This document shows positions 29,255-44,025 of a DNA stretch of 62,000 nucleotides, piece after piece. The position numbers and the translations under genes are program-made. This DNA is from Chrysomallon squamiferum (Eukaryota > Mollusca > Gastropoda > Neomphalida > Peltospiridae). The stretch spans positions 16,611,476-16,673,475 of the forward strand of contig CM022665.1 in the NCBI GenBank assembly GCA_012295275.1, in the 5' to 3' direction. Position 1 is the stretch's first letter; the number at the start of each line of letters is the position of its first letter. The notes below the pieces were generated by a model. It ran no database searches and was not told where the DNA came from. It was given only the letters and a program-made list of their open reading frames with translations.

Positions 29255-31117
29255 ATAAAAATATAAATAATATATTTGTAAACAGACGAAAGCTTTATCT
29301 CTGAAATAAGTAAATACTGGTAACTCTTTATTCCAGTCGGTGTTATATTATCTGTGGCAATATAAAAACCAGTTTAATCAAATAACAGAAGAATATCAAA
29401 CTTCTGTTTAAGTAGGCACTTAATGTGATACGATCATAGCATTTCGAGCCGTTTTCCTAATACAAAATCAAAACAGTTTTGTAACATTGTTTAGTGTAAT
29501 GTAAATACGTGTATCGCTCTCAGGCCTGAACGAATGTTTGCACAGCCACACACCAATACGTGTTTAATAATGAAACATTGTTACATTACAGCAATATTAT
29601 TTTTATAAAGAAAAAAAGAAAAAGAAAGAAATTCGCAGCTGCAGTACAGTGGTCTATTTTTATAATTAACATTTTAAACATACATAGATAAATAGGCAGA
29701 CTTAGATATATAGATAGACAGACAGATATGCATTTTCACTTTCACAGTTGATATGACGTGATAATAATGGAACACTGGCAGGAACGGGAAATAGTGAAAT
29801 ATTATAATGGCAACAGACAGTTGTTAATCCTTACATAATGCTGTCTTCAGATCCAACCCGATTCATTTTCATATTTCCCATGTGAGGTCATAATCTGTTA
29901 CCGATAATACAGAATTCTCGTTTTAGTCACCAGTCACAGAATATTTGTTTTATAGGGGACTGACCAGATAAGCGCATTTTTTTAAATACGAATTTAAAGT
30001 GTCATAAATTTTATCTAACAGGACACCCAGGACACCGACTGTTTCAGTAAGTTGTTTAGCAGCAGGAAGGAGCCCGCGGAACTCTCTTATCTACTTTTAG
30101 TTTTATGTATTACACGAGATTAAAACAACGATGATCGCTTCTGGCTTGACGTCCATCTTGAGTTCAGTTCAGCTGTCAGTGTTTGTATGGGTGTGTGTGT
30201 GTGTCTGTGTGTGTCTGCGTTCTGCGTGCGTGTGTATGTGTTAGTAAGTGCGTGTATATGATCGTACATACACTCTGTGAGTTTGTGACAGTGTGCGAGT
30301 GTATATGCGTTTGAGACCTGTTATAGTGTAGTGTGCTTAATTTATTACAATTAAAAAACTAAAAATCGTGTCGAAAAAAAAGTGTATATTATAACTTTTA
30401 TCAGCATTTATAGTCAAGTGCGAACTGAATTTACAAATGAAATCAATATTGTCACATATTTTCACATGTATAATTATGAACGTGTTCACTAAACACAAAC
30501 AGGTACATTTCCTTGATTCGTTTTCTTATTGATTAGACAGTACAACCTGTGATAAATACCTCCATTGTTTAATCTAACTGTAATAAGAAAAAACGTAAAA
30601 GGGTCAATATCCTGTTTCTGCACACGCGAACATAATAACACACGCATATTCGCTCATGCAAATACACATACATAGTATACATTGGTAAGCTGATTACGGT
30701 TATATGCGTTGAATATATATATATATATATCATGTTTCTTCAAAACTGTTAAAGATAATAATGCATAAAGAAAGAAGGAAGGAAAAAGAAAGGGAAGCAA
30801 TTACAATGTGACCTGTATGGCTTTGTGAAAACATCTTCAAAAATATCGTCTGCTCTACGAAGCATAAAGATAAAAATAAAGAACAAGTGTCGTCTCTAGT
30901 TACGCATGTTAAATATACTTACTGTTTACTAGCCGCTGACACCACATATAAATAAATCTGAAACAGGTGAATACTTTGTAAGGAAATAACAAGTTTAATT
31001 TATAAAGTAACTCACAGGGAGTTAGTTAGCTGTTAAATGTGGCAGATCTATTAAGAAACGAAGTTTATGAAAAAAAAAAAAGGATTAAGAATAATACAGT
31101 ACATGGTTTGTTTAGAG

Positions 31118-31396
31118 CACTGGTTTTCAACCTTTTTCATAAAACGCGACCCCTTATGAACAACTCAATATGCCCGATGAACCCCTTTAAAAATTTGTAA
31201 TTCAATAATGTTTAGGGTTGCCATATTTTCATCAACGAAAGACAGAACAAAAGGAATCTATATTCACTATGATGGGTCCCAAACCTATCTACAGGTTTTT
31301 ATTTATTCCTCCTTCCAAGTCAAGTTGAAAATAACTAAAACATACCCCCGCGACCCCCAGAAAAGAGGCTGGCGACCTCCAGGTTGAAAAGCTATA
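31118..31396. mobile_element. hAT-type nonautonomous DNA transposon (MITE)
   Basis: A 279-bp element flanked by an exact 8-bp duplication, GTTTAGAG, at 31110-31117 and 31397-31404. The left end reads CACTGGTTTTCAACC and the right end, reversed, TATAGCTTTTCAACCT, so the TTTTCAACCT part is the shared inverted repeat. Subterminal GCGACCCC motifs occur near both ends. These ends (CAGTGGTTCTCAACC type) and the 8-bp duplication are standard for hAT elements. There is no transposase reading frame. Confidence 0.88.
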
Positions 31397-32107
31397 GTTT
31401 AGAGATTATTTCCGATTAATGGGACATACATATATAGGAAGGGTGCAGGGATTACCTTGAAAATGGGGGATAAAATTATCTTAAGAAAGTGGGTTGTATT
31501 TTGGGAAGGTTGGGTGTCTTGGAAGTGATATATCTTGAGATAGTGGGGCATATTTTCAGAATATGGGATACACTTTGGGATTCTGGAATTTCTATTGGAA
31601 AGGTTATGTATACGATTGGAAGAGTTAAGTTGCAAAGAGATGAGACAACTTCGAAAACAAAAATAGAGGAGGAATCCCTTTAAGAGATGGGGCACAATTT
31701 AGAACAATGTATATTTTTATTATTGTTATTGTTGCTGTTGCTGCTGTTGATATTGTTATTATTGGTGCTGCTGTACCGAACATACATCCCTAAATAAAAG
31801 AAAATTAATTCTGCAATTATCTTGTGGGATTAGCCGTAAAAGGAAAGCACTGAATGACAGTTTTGTGTCTCACTTACTGAATGAGATATGTCATACAATA
31901 CAACGAGAAAGAGACACAGCTTCGAGCCTGAGACAAATGAACCCCTGCATATTATGTTAGTAACATGAGTTCACAAGTAACGAGCAAATAAGACAGAAAG
32001 GAAAAAGGGAAGCTAAAATTTGATACGTTGATAGGTTTTGTTATTGTAATTCATACTTTATTATTTGCCAAGGATGCTCACCTCTTTAAATCATTTGAAT
32101 ATATAAC

Positions 32108-32349
32108 CAGTGGCGTGTGGAAGGGGAGGCCGAAGGGGCTGTGGGGGCATCCAAATGGGGGAGGGGTATTCAATCAGAGAAAAGAAATTAATAAATTTGG
32201 TTGATTTATATTTAAAATGAATAAAGTTCTTATTTTATGTTTCATCTGTGTTTGCATACTCAAAATATCTTCCTTTCTCAATAGAATTTATACTTGAATC
32301 TTTGGGGCATACAATCAAGGAGTTATCACCAGATCTCTGCACGCCACTG
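32108..32349. mobile_element. Probable hAT-like nonautonomous element
   Basis: A 242-bp segment begins CAGTGGCGTG and ends with the near reverse complement CACGCCACTG. The flanking octamers TATATAAC and CATATAGC match at six of eight positions, compatible with a decayed 8-bp duplication. There is no coding capacity. Confidence 0.6.
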
Positions 32350-32414
32350 CATATAGCCTATACACGTGTGTGAGTGTGTGTGTGTGTATGTCTGTCTGTG
32401 TGTGTGTGTGTGAG

Positions 32415-32446
<32 letters not shown>

Positions 32447-32751
32447 AGTGTGTGTGTGTGTTCTACAGTTTTAGGGCAGACTGGTATTTACATTTCTACA
32501 TAACTTGGTAATAGACAAGTAGATAATAAGGTACTCCACGTCTACATTCCTTGAAAACTGAGTAACGTTTCACTAGGGTAAAACGTCTTTGTGATAAGGG
32601 AGATTATTTTGGTTTATAGATCTTTTAAAAAATTATTGAGATCAGAGGTTTGAATCAATCAGGCTATTTATCTGTCTGTCTATCCATCCGTCCATCCATC
32701 TATCCATCCATCATTGTATCATTGTATCTGTTTATTTTTCGTCCGTCCGTA

Positions 32752-32867
<116 letters not shown>

Positions 32868-33378
32868 GCTATCTATCTGTCTATCTATCGATCTATCTTT
32901 CCGTCCATACATCTCTATCTATATATCTGTCTGTCTGACTATATATTATACGAAACATGTAAATATTAGGTGAAACAGTTATTCGATATAACAATGGATG
33001 AATAATTAATTGCTCTTCAAAATCTAAGTACCGTTTTATTTTGATATTTAGTAGGTGTCAAACAGTAAAGTATACCTTTGAAAAACGAATGAGATAAAAT
33101 CCCATAACAGCTTTTAGCAGCATTCAAACGGAAACTATAACTTTGAATAACGAACACATATGAATGAGAGTAAAACCCAATTACAGCCACATTCTGCTTT
33201 TATCAGAGGATATTTGTATGCACCTTGCAAAATACAGGAAATCAAATACGGCCTTTGATAAACTAATAGAAGACCATTAGTCGGAATCGTAAATAGTACA
33301 ATGGGTGAATCGAGAAGAACCGATCCCACGACTTCTCATGATATAATGCTTTTTATTATTATTTAAAGACTGGCAAAA

Positions 33379-33456
<78 letters not shown>

Positions 33457-33535
33457 AATAATAATAAATAAATAAATAAATAAATAAATAATGATGATGA
33501 TTATGACGATGATGATAATAATAAACAAAAAACAA
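33379..33535. repeat. Compound (AAT)n/(GAT)n/(AAAT)n microsatellite
   Basis: An AAT run, then a GAT run, then AAAT and mixed units. Confidence 0.94.
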
Positions 33536-33966
33536 CAACAAACAAACAAACACATAAATAAACAAGGAATAAAAAATTAACGAAGAAAAACCAAAAAAAA
33601 AGATAATAAGGAAAGAAAGCCGAGAAAAAGAAAACCAAAACCAAAAAAAAAGATAAATGTAGATTGGTACTGCCAAAGACAACAGCTGCAATAAATTGTC
33701 AAGATGATTTTCATCGATTTGGGCAGGAGAGAGAAATGTCTCATTTTAGAAGCGATTGAAGACGACGTCAGCACGCTATCACCAACATGACACTGGATTT
33801 GGGGGTTGTCAGGATGATGAGCTCCGTGACTTGTTTAAATAATTAAGTCAGAGAATAGACGAAATGGTTTATGGACAAACGTATAGAGAGAAGCTAGATA
33901 TTTGCATGGATCTGCATATATAACATTGTATATAATATATAATATCAAATCAACAGTAATTTACTA

Positions 33967-34378
33967 CTACTACTACTACTAATAATAATAATAATATACA
34001 CATACATACATATAAACATATACAGATACCCTTACGGACACATACATATATACACACATAAACATACATATATACATACATATACAGACACATCTATACA
34101 TGCATACATACATAAAGATACACATCACTACGTACATACACAAACAAATACATACACACATATTCACACACATGCAAACATTTATACATACATACATACA
34201 TACGTACGTACGTACAAGAAACAACTTCAGTGCGTAAGTGCACAATACATACAGATACATGTAAGTACATAATGAATACATACACACACATACTCATACA
34301 CACAGATACGTACACACATACATACCTATACATGCAATGCATTACATACCATACATACATACAAACGTACACACGTAA
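33967..34378. repeat. (ACAT)n-type degenerate microsatellite
   Basis: About 400 bases dominated by ACATAC and ACAC units, opened by a short (CTA)n run. Confidence 0.92.
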
Positions 34379-34767
34379 AACACATCAGTTCACTTAGATC
34401 ACTCATTTTTATTCTTCTCCATTTTGTCCCTCACATATTCCAGCTGCTATATTATTTCAAACTTGAAACAAAGAAGTGAAATACTTAACATATTTCTGTT
34501 TAATTTTCGTTGCAATGTTTTCATTATAAAACAAACTTACCAGCTCGCGTGGTGTCCAGTATACACAGCTGTATCGCACACAACGCTTTCCACCACTATT
34601 AAACAACAAACTTGTCCTTACAGCGTTTTACCTGCCAGTCACGTGACTTCAGTAAACGTACAGCAAGTGGAAGCTGTATCGATTGAACGATGACGACAAT
34701 ATGGATAATCTGGACATAGAGTAATATGACGAAAAACGCCTGCATTAATGTTGATTAACTTGTAAAC

Positions 34768-34778
34768 TACTACTACGG

Positions 34779-34837
<59 letters not shown>

Positions 34838-34858
34838 ATAATAATAATAATAATAATA
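34768..34858. repeat. (ACT)n followed by (AAT)n microsatellite
   Basis: About 22 ACT units passing directly into AAT units, which suggests one repeat born from the other. Confidence 0.95.
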
Positions 34859-35551
34859 AAAAAATAATAATAATGTTATATTTATAAAAATAATAACCAT
34901 GATGATGATGACGATTATGATCATAGAATTCTTTTTCTTCTTCTTCTTCTTCTTTATTATTATTACTGTAGACGGTAATTAAATAAATTTAAAAAAAGAA
35001 ATGTCCCCCATGTCCCAGTGATTTATGTGTACAAACTGTAGGACAGTTTAACGAGCAGAGGTAGTCGATCTGTTTGCAGTGTTAGTTTCAAATCTTTCTT
35101 TTTACGGTTAGACCCACAAGTTAATTACAGAATTCGTTTTCTTTTATATAGGAATGTATGTTCAAAAATTAACAACAACAACAGCAGCAACAGTCAACAT
35201 AATCAGTATCAAATCTGTTTAATAATTATTGATTAACATACGTACAAAACACATCAAACACCAAAATGCATTGACCTGTATAAATGTCTTTGCGAAAATA
35301 CTCCAACAAGGGGAAGTTAAAAATAGGAGTAGTTCAGTTGTTAACTCTGTATTGTTCCGTACCGGGCAGCGTCCTTGAATAAATATCTCAGTTCTGTTGA
35401 CTGAACATATCCAGTAGCCCGTGGAAAAGAAAAGAAAAGAAAAAATCGAAAGAAAGGAAAAAAGCCCCTGTCCGTATCTTATTTATTATCAGACACGCCT
35501 GCTATCATTAAGGGCCTCATCCTTATTTACTTCTACTCTTCTGTTCCACGT

Positions 35552-35795
35552 TATTTATTATGATTGTTATTGTTATTATTATTGTAATTGTTATTGTTAT
35601 TATAATTGTTTTCATCATCATCATTGTCGTCGTCATCATAAATATTATTATTATCATTATTATTTTGTTATTATTATCATCATTATCATCATCATCATAT
35701 TCATTATCATTACTATTATTATCATTATCATTATTATTGTTGTCATTATTATTATTATTATCATTACTGTTACTATCATACCATTATCATTAATG
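35552..35795. repeat. (ATT/ATC)n degenerate microsatellite
   Basis: About 240 bases of ATT, ATC and GTT units; the open frames are Ile/Leu/Tyr repeats. Confidence 0.93.
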
Positions 35796-35897
35796 GGTTT
35801 TTATCGTTGTTTTATTTCACTGGCTAGAGATTTGGAAGAATGAAGACTTTACCAGTTTCCATCCGTATTATTGCTTCTTTGCTTTTATAAATTATGT

Positions 35898-36150
35898 GGT
35901 TGTGTGTACAGAATGTATGTGTATGTATGTGTATATGTATGTCTGTATGTGTGTATATATATGTATGTATGTATGTGTGTGCATTTGTGCGTATATGTGC
36001 ATATATGTATATATATATGGGTGAATACGTACATACGTAATTATGTGTATATATGGACTTCTCTATGTGTATGTTTACGAACGAACGTACGCATGTGAGT
36101 ATGTATGTATATGTGTGTGTATGTATGTATGTACGTGTGTGTGTGCATGT
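35898..36150. repeat. (GTAT)n degenerate microsatellite
   Basis: GTATGT and GTGTATAT units over about 250 bases. Confidence 0.9.
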
Positions 36151-36341
36151 ATTCGAATGTGCGTAAGTTCGAATGACAGGGTAATGCTATATTTTAATTA
36201 AAGGAGGAAAAAAACAAAATAACAAAAACAAAATCAAATACGCCTCCACATAGACACATCAGTCCATGCTCCTTGATACATACTGACTACTACTCGATGG
36301 GTCAGAGGTTTACAAACTGTTCTACGGGGTTCAACAAAATT

Positions 36342-36557
36342 AACGCGATGGCAGCTCTCAGCACTGAAACAATTGCACTAGGAATCGATAGACAAAGTTT
36401 TGTTGTTGGTCTTGATACAACCTTTCTAACGAAAGTCTTTCAAAATGGTAATTTAATTGATCGCGAGGCTTTTGATCACGAAGGTATTGGGAGACTTAGA
36501 TCGTTGTCAGAACACTCAACACGAGATTCAAGGCATTCGGCCTGCAGTATTGAGTAA
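36342..36557 (+). other. Unidentified coding-like open frame
   Basis: An open frame with an in-frame Met near 36348 and mixed composition, unlike the surrounding microsatellites, containing ETIALGIDRQSFVVGLDTTF and ending at TAA 36555-36557. No splice sites or homology that I recognise. It may be a transposon or gene remnant. Confidence 0.2.
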
Positions 36558-38502
36558 ATGTGTCTGATCGCCCGGTGACGATCTTAAAAGAAGAAAAATT
36601 ATCCACGACCTTGAAATTAACAAATTCATGTTGTTTTTTTGGTTTATCTACCAATATATGCCTCTGATTGTGTCTGTGTGCCCCTGCATGTAAATGAGTA
36701 TATTGTTATGCGTCCAAACTGCGTCTATATGCATAAGAGTTACTTTCTGTCAAACAGAATTCTTTGGACTTTTCAAATATCTAATAACATACACAGAAAT
36801 AGACTTATATAATTTATCTTCCTATACGAAATTATAAGAAATTATACTCTAAATTAATCTTATATTATGACATTAGCTGCAAACAACAATTTTCGTGTTT
36901 TATTCATTATCTTACAATGCCCCCCCCTAAAAAAAAAAAAAAAGAAGAATAAAAAACCCACCAGTACACTCCGAAACTTGCTTAATAGATCAAAAGACAA
37001 CCATTAATGTCTATGATATTATTTCATTAGAAATACAAATCAAATGACATTTCATCTGAAGACCAATTATCTTTTCTGAAACACGATGATATTAGACAAT
37101 ATTCATCAAAAGTCCTTTCACTAAGTCGAACATCACGTCCGTAAATTAGACTATCCCGCATCACTTCCGGTGATTTAGGTTGGTAGGTGTTCCGAAGAGC
37201 AATTTGAATATTGGTCCATTTAAATTACATCGGATTTTTTCCGCTGTCGGCGATCAGTCTAGCATTCATAACGACTAAGTACACCAATCCATCTACAGAA
37301 CCAGCTGTTCTTGCTTGTCTAGATGAGTGTTCAGATATATTAACAATCACACTACTCTATTAATAACCGCTTTCAGTAAATATTCGTAAACAAATTGATG
37401 TCGATTAGTATTAAAAGGGATACATTTGCAATGAACCATTTAAATCTGAAAATTTAAGCACATTTGTACAGGGCTTAAAATCCAGGAGTCTCGATTTTCT
37501 AATAAAGGCTGTATTAAAAGACTAAACTTTCACATCCCTCATTAAAAAAGATGAAATGCATTTGTTAACGATTCAAAACATTTTAAACAACGTTATATTG
37601 TATAATGCGTATGGAGCACAGAGATAAGGAAAGTGGAAACTCGCTTCTTTCATTCGACCAGGTTTTTCGATTAGCAGTTAAGAGTTTGAATTAAAGCACC
37701 ACTGTTTTGATTTAAACGATTCCCGCCCGATTGTTCTAGTTTCACGTCTAAAATAGTCACAGTGGATCTCAAAGAAAGGATTAGAATATTTTTGTGAATT
37801 ATTTTATATATATAATATAGATAGATAGATAAATGTGAATTCTCTTTCCTTAAAAGTGATTGTTAACAAAATAATATATTATTTTCATGTTACTGTTTTG
37901 CTTAATTTTTATTTCTGCAGTCTAATAATAAAATATGTACCTATGAAAGAAAGCAAAATATTTTCAACTTGTTCTATAACATATTCCTTTATGTTTCTTC
38001 AGTTTTTAAAAGCGTTTTATTAAGCTAATAACAAAGCGTATTAAAAGATACATATCAGTTGTGAAGAATATTGATTTATACATAGTTTCCCTTCTTGTCA
38101 GTTTATACAGTTCAGATGTAACTGTTCCTATTTAGCAACTCAAAAACACATACATTTCCTTTTTTTCTTTTTTAACTTTTTCTTTTTTTTTTACTATAAA
38201 GTAAATAAATTTTGTTTTAATTCTTGTTTCCTGCCGGTGACGTTGATATATAATATCTGTTAAATAATTATCCCTTTTACTTTTAATACAAACTATATAA
38301 ACAGCAAGCATGATTAATATTTATGCTCTCACTGACGATTATTTATGATACGTCAGATTCGTAGATGAGAATAACCATTATCTCTAATGGTTCGAGATAA
38401 TACTATTTTCACTACAAAGTAATGTTATTGTTTTTATGTGATACAGCGGTTTATTAAGTAATGTATTAAAATAAGTTTTTTCTCTACTTATGTTTATCAG
38501 AT

Positions 38503-38504
<2 letters not shown>

Positions 38505-38588
<84 letters not shown>

Positions 38589-38649
38589 TATATATATATA
38601 CGTGTGTATGTATATATATGTGCATGTATGTATATGTGTGTATGTACGT

Positions 38650-38682
<33 letters not shown>
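38505..38682. repeat. Compound (TC)n, (GT)n, (TA)n microsatellite
   Basis: TC at 38505-38556, GT to about 38578, mixed TA and TGTA units, then GT again at 38651-38682. Confidence 0.95.
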
Positions 38683-38684
<2 letters not shown>

Positions 38685-39446
38685 TCGAGACACATTTCCA
38701 TATAATCTTCTATAAACCGCTTTTTGGACCCGACCATAAATTGTCTCTATCTCATATTACAATACCGGTCACGGCTCTAGATAATCAGTAATTTATGGTT
38801 CGATATTAAAGCACTCGATGTTAATATCCTGAATTGGAGAAAAATGAGAATCTCCTGTTTCTGACTAGTGGTATCGATATTTCGATACTAGCTGTATATT
38901 TGATATGAAGCTAAGGCCATGAAAGTTCAGGCGCAATAAAATAAATAATCGACTTCTGCAGTTTTAACCTATGGCAAAAGTCTTTATTATTATTATTATG
39001 ATTATTATTATGATTATTTTTTTGTAACAATAAATGATATTTTAAAAATACTTTCGTTTTCATTCTTTCAGTATTTTTATCTATGTATTATGAATGTGTC
39101 TGTTTAATTTTCTATTTATCTTTCTACGTATTATTTATTTATATTTTTAATGTCTTTTACCTTTTTTGTTTCTTCTCAAAACTGGTAACACCCAACTATC
39201 AGTACACTCAACTTTACTCTTTTTATTATATATATATGAAAGTACTCACCTGAAAACATGCCTCCTAGACCACTGATACCGAATTGTAGTCACACAGTCG
39301 GAAATATAATCTATCGAAAATTGTCAGCATCGTGTATCCTTGTCGGTCGAACTCATCGATCGATAACCGTGCTATAAAATATTGATCCGTGTCCACGATC
39401 TACGTAAATCTAATCAAGCATGATGCTGCACATTTAATAAGTAAAA

Positions 39447-39452
<6 letters not shown>

Positions 39453-39513
<61 letters not shown>
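39453..39513. repeat. (GA)n microsatellite
   Basis: A pure GA run of about 60 bases. Confidence 0.96.
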
Positions 39514-39518
<5 letters not shown>

Positions 39519-39910
39519 GTAAGAGTTTTTCAGTTTAAATCTATGGACGTGAATATGATAAAACATATTGCAGGAAGTTTTTTTCTTCTGAAATGACTAT
39601 ACTAACAGTTACTCTAATATGATACACATTAATACGAAAAGGCGATTGTTCTTTTTGTATATCTCTGCCTGACTGAATTTTTCTTTCTGTATCTAATTAT
39701 CTCTGTCTTATTCTCTCTATCCATGTCTAAACGCATTCGCGCACACACACGCACATACCTCGCGCACGCATGCATATACTTCTTCTCTCCCTTCTCTCAA
39801 AAAAATCCAGTTCTTAAATAAATCAAATGAAGGATTGTCAAGGGTTGCTGCTAAAAATAGCTACAAATGTTCACGCCAGTTTGTTCATTACTTTATTATT
39901 ATTATTTGTT

Positions 39911-39983
<73 letters not shown>
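39911..39983. repeat. (CT)n microsatellite
   Basis: A pure CT run of about 73 bases. Confidence 0.96.
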
Positions 39984-39986
<3 letters not shown>

Positions 39987-40321
39987 GTGGATTTAAGTTC
40001 TATGAGAATTTTCTATAACGTAGAGCAAAGAAATTTTGCGAGTATTTTAAGGAGCATCTCTCACTGACCTCCCGCATTAGAGTTACTTACGAATTTGGTT
40101 TCTTTGACAAACCGTGGGTCTCTTTGCAGTTCAACCAGTACATATTTTATAGAACAGTTAAACGAAACAATCCTTTTCTGTTTTCTTCTGTAATTACTCG
40201 TCATGCTTCTGCGGCTTCCCTGATCACATTTTAGTAAGAATGACAAATACAGATGAAGACAGACAGATAGACGGATAGGAATATAAGCGAAAATATACCG
40301 AAATAAGATAGTCGTCGGTCT

Positions 40322-40322
<1 letters not shown>

Positions 40323-40393
<71 letters not shown>
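40323..40393. repeat. (GA)n microsatellite
   Basis: A pure GA run of about 70 bases, followed by GAGT units. Confidence 0.96.
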
Positions 40394-40399
<6 letters not shown>

Positions 40400-40400
<1 letters not shown>

Positions 40401-43400
40401 TGAGTGAGTGAGTGTTGGTTAGCATACAAATAAATACGATGTGTTTGGGATGGAAAAGTCACAATGACACCGATAATGTAAAGTAGGTTAAAAAAGTGTT
40501 GTTTGAAGGTTAATGGGTACGTGGGAGTTTTCAGTTTTATGTCCTCTTTGTCTAATAACGACTAAACGAATTATAATGAAGGCATGTTTATCGTTTATGA
40601 CCAGCGTTAGGGAAATTTTAAGGATCACTTTTACAAAATATATCTTTCGTTGTTCATAAAAGTCAGATTAAAGGAAGTAAATGTCTCCGATTTTGCGAGT
40701 AGTAACAGTTACAATAGATCCAATTATTTGTGTAATTTCCTCCCTTCATTCTTTGTTCCAAGATTGATGCGCTAAGCTTCGAACTGATCTTGCCAATCCG
40801 AACATGCCTGTAAATGGTATAATTAACAAACAAAAATAATAATAAAATAAAAGAAATTGCATTTTATAGTTAAAATAAAAAATAAAAATAAATATTTACT
40901 GCATTATTAAAAAAGAGAGGCGTGAATATTTTTATATTAGCTAGGTAAAATATGGTTTTACTTGGTTGTTAATTGAATTGTAGTAATCTGCTCAGATGCT
41001 ATAGGAAAATAATTTTTATGAAGATACACTGAATTTTTTGATGCCTTACAGATCGGGAAACTCTAAACTTTAACTTATTTCGTCCATGCCTAAATTTTCT
41101 GGTGTTTAATGTGATTTTTTTACACTCATAAATAAAAATCCAGTTTGTGTATCTTTATCTCATACTGTTTTCATTTCATTACTAATATTGGAAGCGTCAT
41201 CGCCCTTTTCGTAAATACTTTCTTCAAAAAGATAGCGACGTAAATATAATATTTTGACAAAAGTATTCATAAATGAAAACAAATGTCTAATTAACATTTT
41301 AAATATTTATTAATTCAGTTAAAAAACAAACATGTGAATACTTAATGTGAAATAATCAGACTATTGTAAATTAAAGAGATTTGACAAAATTGTTCAGTTT
41401 AAATTATATAAGTAGAAACATAGGGGGTGGATAACAAACCTGACCGTACGGTCAGGATCTGAATTTATCCACTGCTGATGAGATAATATTGCTGTGGTGA
41501 TGTTAAATAAATAATGTTGTTTTTATTTCTTATCAGTAATTACCATCATTAATAAAATATGTGTTTTCTTTTAATTAGCGAATATACAGCATCGACAAGA
41601 AGCGGGCTCTGGTTTGTAGCGAAAATGCAGAGCAGAGCATGATTCGTTACACTTCATTCCTTCTATGTGCAATTTCCCGTTCTACCAAATGTCCAACTAT
41701 TGCTATATCAAAGACATTTGTATGTTAGAAGAAACATATAAAGGTTCGTCGCTGTAAACAGTTACGAGTTATACCAGCGGTTGAGTTGCTGCGGATTAAC
41801 TTGATCACATGTAGTCATTACACAAAGAGCAGATATTCGTCTGTTTTATGAGCGTAAATAATAAAACGTGTTGAATGTTCATTAAATAAACAATCTAGCA
41901 CAGTTCTCTATGTTACATGCAAATGTACCTTCCTTAAATATGTGGTATACAGTTCTGTAGTTTACTGATCTTTTTACGATCTCAGACATCGGTGGGTAAC
42001 AATAAATGGATCGAGTAAAAATTAAGTTTATTAAAAGCCATTATAATATTTTGGACAATGTTTTACTGAGAAAAATAACGAAGGACAGAGGATGGCAGAT
42101 TAACAGCAGAGATAGAAAATGAGAGATAAATATATAGACAGACCGATTATAGAGAGACAGATAGATAGAGGTATAGACAGACAGATAGATACATGCACAC
42201 ACACACTTACATAGATACATACATGCATGCACACATACTTAGATAGACAAATAGAGTGAAACAAATAGAGAGATAATGAGAGACAGACTAGCAGATATAG
42301 TTTTTATATATTAGGCTTAAAGTCGTTTCACTTGTTTGACATTATTTTGAAAACATTTGGTTCTGAGAAAAATGAACGTTGTTCTCAGTTACTATATCTA
42401 CCATTATTTTTACGGAAAAAAAATGTATTTGTAACATTATTATAAAAACATAATTGGTAATATTATATTTAAGTTCTTTGCGAAGGCTGAGTCTGATATT
42501 AAAATGAGATAATTTTTTTCATAAACGCCAGTGTAAGATTAACACAATATGTTGTTTTGGTTTTTTTTGTGTTTTTTTTTCTATTCCATTTGAAATGAAA
42601 TGCAATTAACTTAACAAAAACAAGTATTATTTTCAGTATCTTATTTTCTTTTTTCAGACAACGCAAAATGCCTCAAGGATTAAGAAATATAATTAAGCTG
42701 AAACAAGAAAGCAACTGAAAACTTAAATCGAGCTCGCGATGTTATGCTAGTGGACTTTTTAAAAATGTTATTAACCACCTCCGCTGTATTTTGCTAGCCC
42801 CGTTTTGTTGCAGCTTTTGTTGTATATTTCCTCATCAGATCTGAGATAATTATTTCCGCAGCAGATGGTGATATAATTACTCCTTCACTGTGATTTCTAA
42901 ATCATTCCGTTTCCTATAGGTCGTGTTATTGTTTTAATATATTGTTTTAATAACCTTTTCTAACAACAAAGTAATGACAGCAAGTCAACAATAATTATAA
43001 AAACAGGAATATACATATGATGACTTTTAAATGAATCTGTCGAGAGATCCTGAATGAAAATGGAAATCGCCCAAAGATGGCACTTGTGCAGAATTGATCC
43101 CGGACCCATCGAAGCTCAATACCGACTCATATCACTGAATTGCAGCCCTCTTCGTCATTATCTTTGTCCTGTGTTTAATGTAATAAAATATTCTTCAGTT
43201 TGATTTAAAGATTTCCGACTGAGGATAGATTAATTAGTATTTATTTTGTTTACAATATCATATGCCTAACTACATCATTTGATACTGAATTTAAACATAC
43301 GATATTAAAGCAGGTGCATATCCAACGATGATCAGAGGATTTTTTTGGGGGGGAGGGGGTTCACGTGGGTGTGAGTATTGTTCTTCATTTACTGAACGTA
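40400..43400. other. Gene-free stretch
   Basis: Mixed unique and AT-rich sequence with a degenerate GATA/CACA repeat at about 42115-42265. I see no supported gene. Confidence 0.4.
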
Positions 43401-43442
43401 CGTTCTTGAAGTTTATAGTTACGTCGATTAGTATCAGATGTT
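43401..43442. repeat. 42-base exact direct repeat, copy 1
   Basis: Identical over 42 bases to 44304-44345. Read on the minus strand it can encode TSDTNRRNYKLQE. Confidence 0.9.
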
Positions 43443-44025
43443 CCAATACACAAAAGAATCAAGTTTTATTTGTTGTTATATATGTCTACAGACATATAAT
43501 TAATTATGTTGCATCATTAAAATATTTGTGTGCACACATGTGTGATGTGTGTCTGTGTGTGTTTGTATGTCTTTATGTACTTATATATGTCAGTATGTGT
43601 ATGTGTATGCGCATCCGTATGTGGATGTGTGTGTGTTTGTGTTAACCAAATTCAGAAGAACCACTTCGGAGATAATTTCGGAGGACTGGATTGTCAGACC
43701 CTGCTCTTTTAGTAAACCTTGGATCGGCACCTGAAATATATTGTTAGTATATCAATTATTTGTTACAAAATCATAAGCTTATATAGATTTTACAGATTAC
43801 ATATATGGTATAATTAGAAAGTATTAACTAAGAAGTAATCATTTAATAAAATTAAATGTTATTTGAATACTCTGGATTAAGGCCCCGGTGTAAAATATTG
43901 TGTATAAGATTAAGAAAGTTTTGGGGAAAAAAAAGAAAAAAAGAAAAAGGCTTTTCAGAATGTTAATATTGTACGTAATATATATATATATATATAACTC
44001 GTCATTTTAAAACTGACTTCATTGT

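Noticed and set aside
43090-43160. Possible tRNA-derived SINE (GATCCCGGACCC)
   Set aside because: I could not find both A and B boxes or a tail with target duplication.
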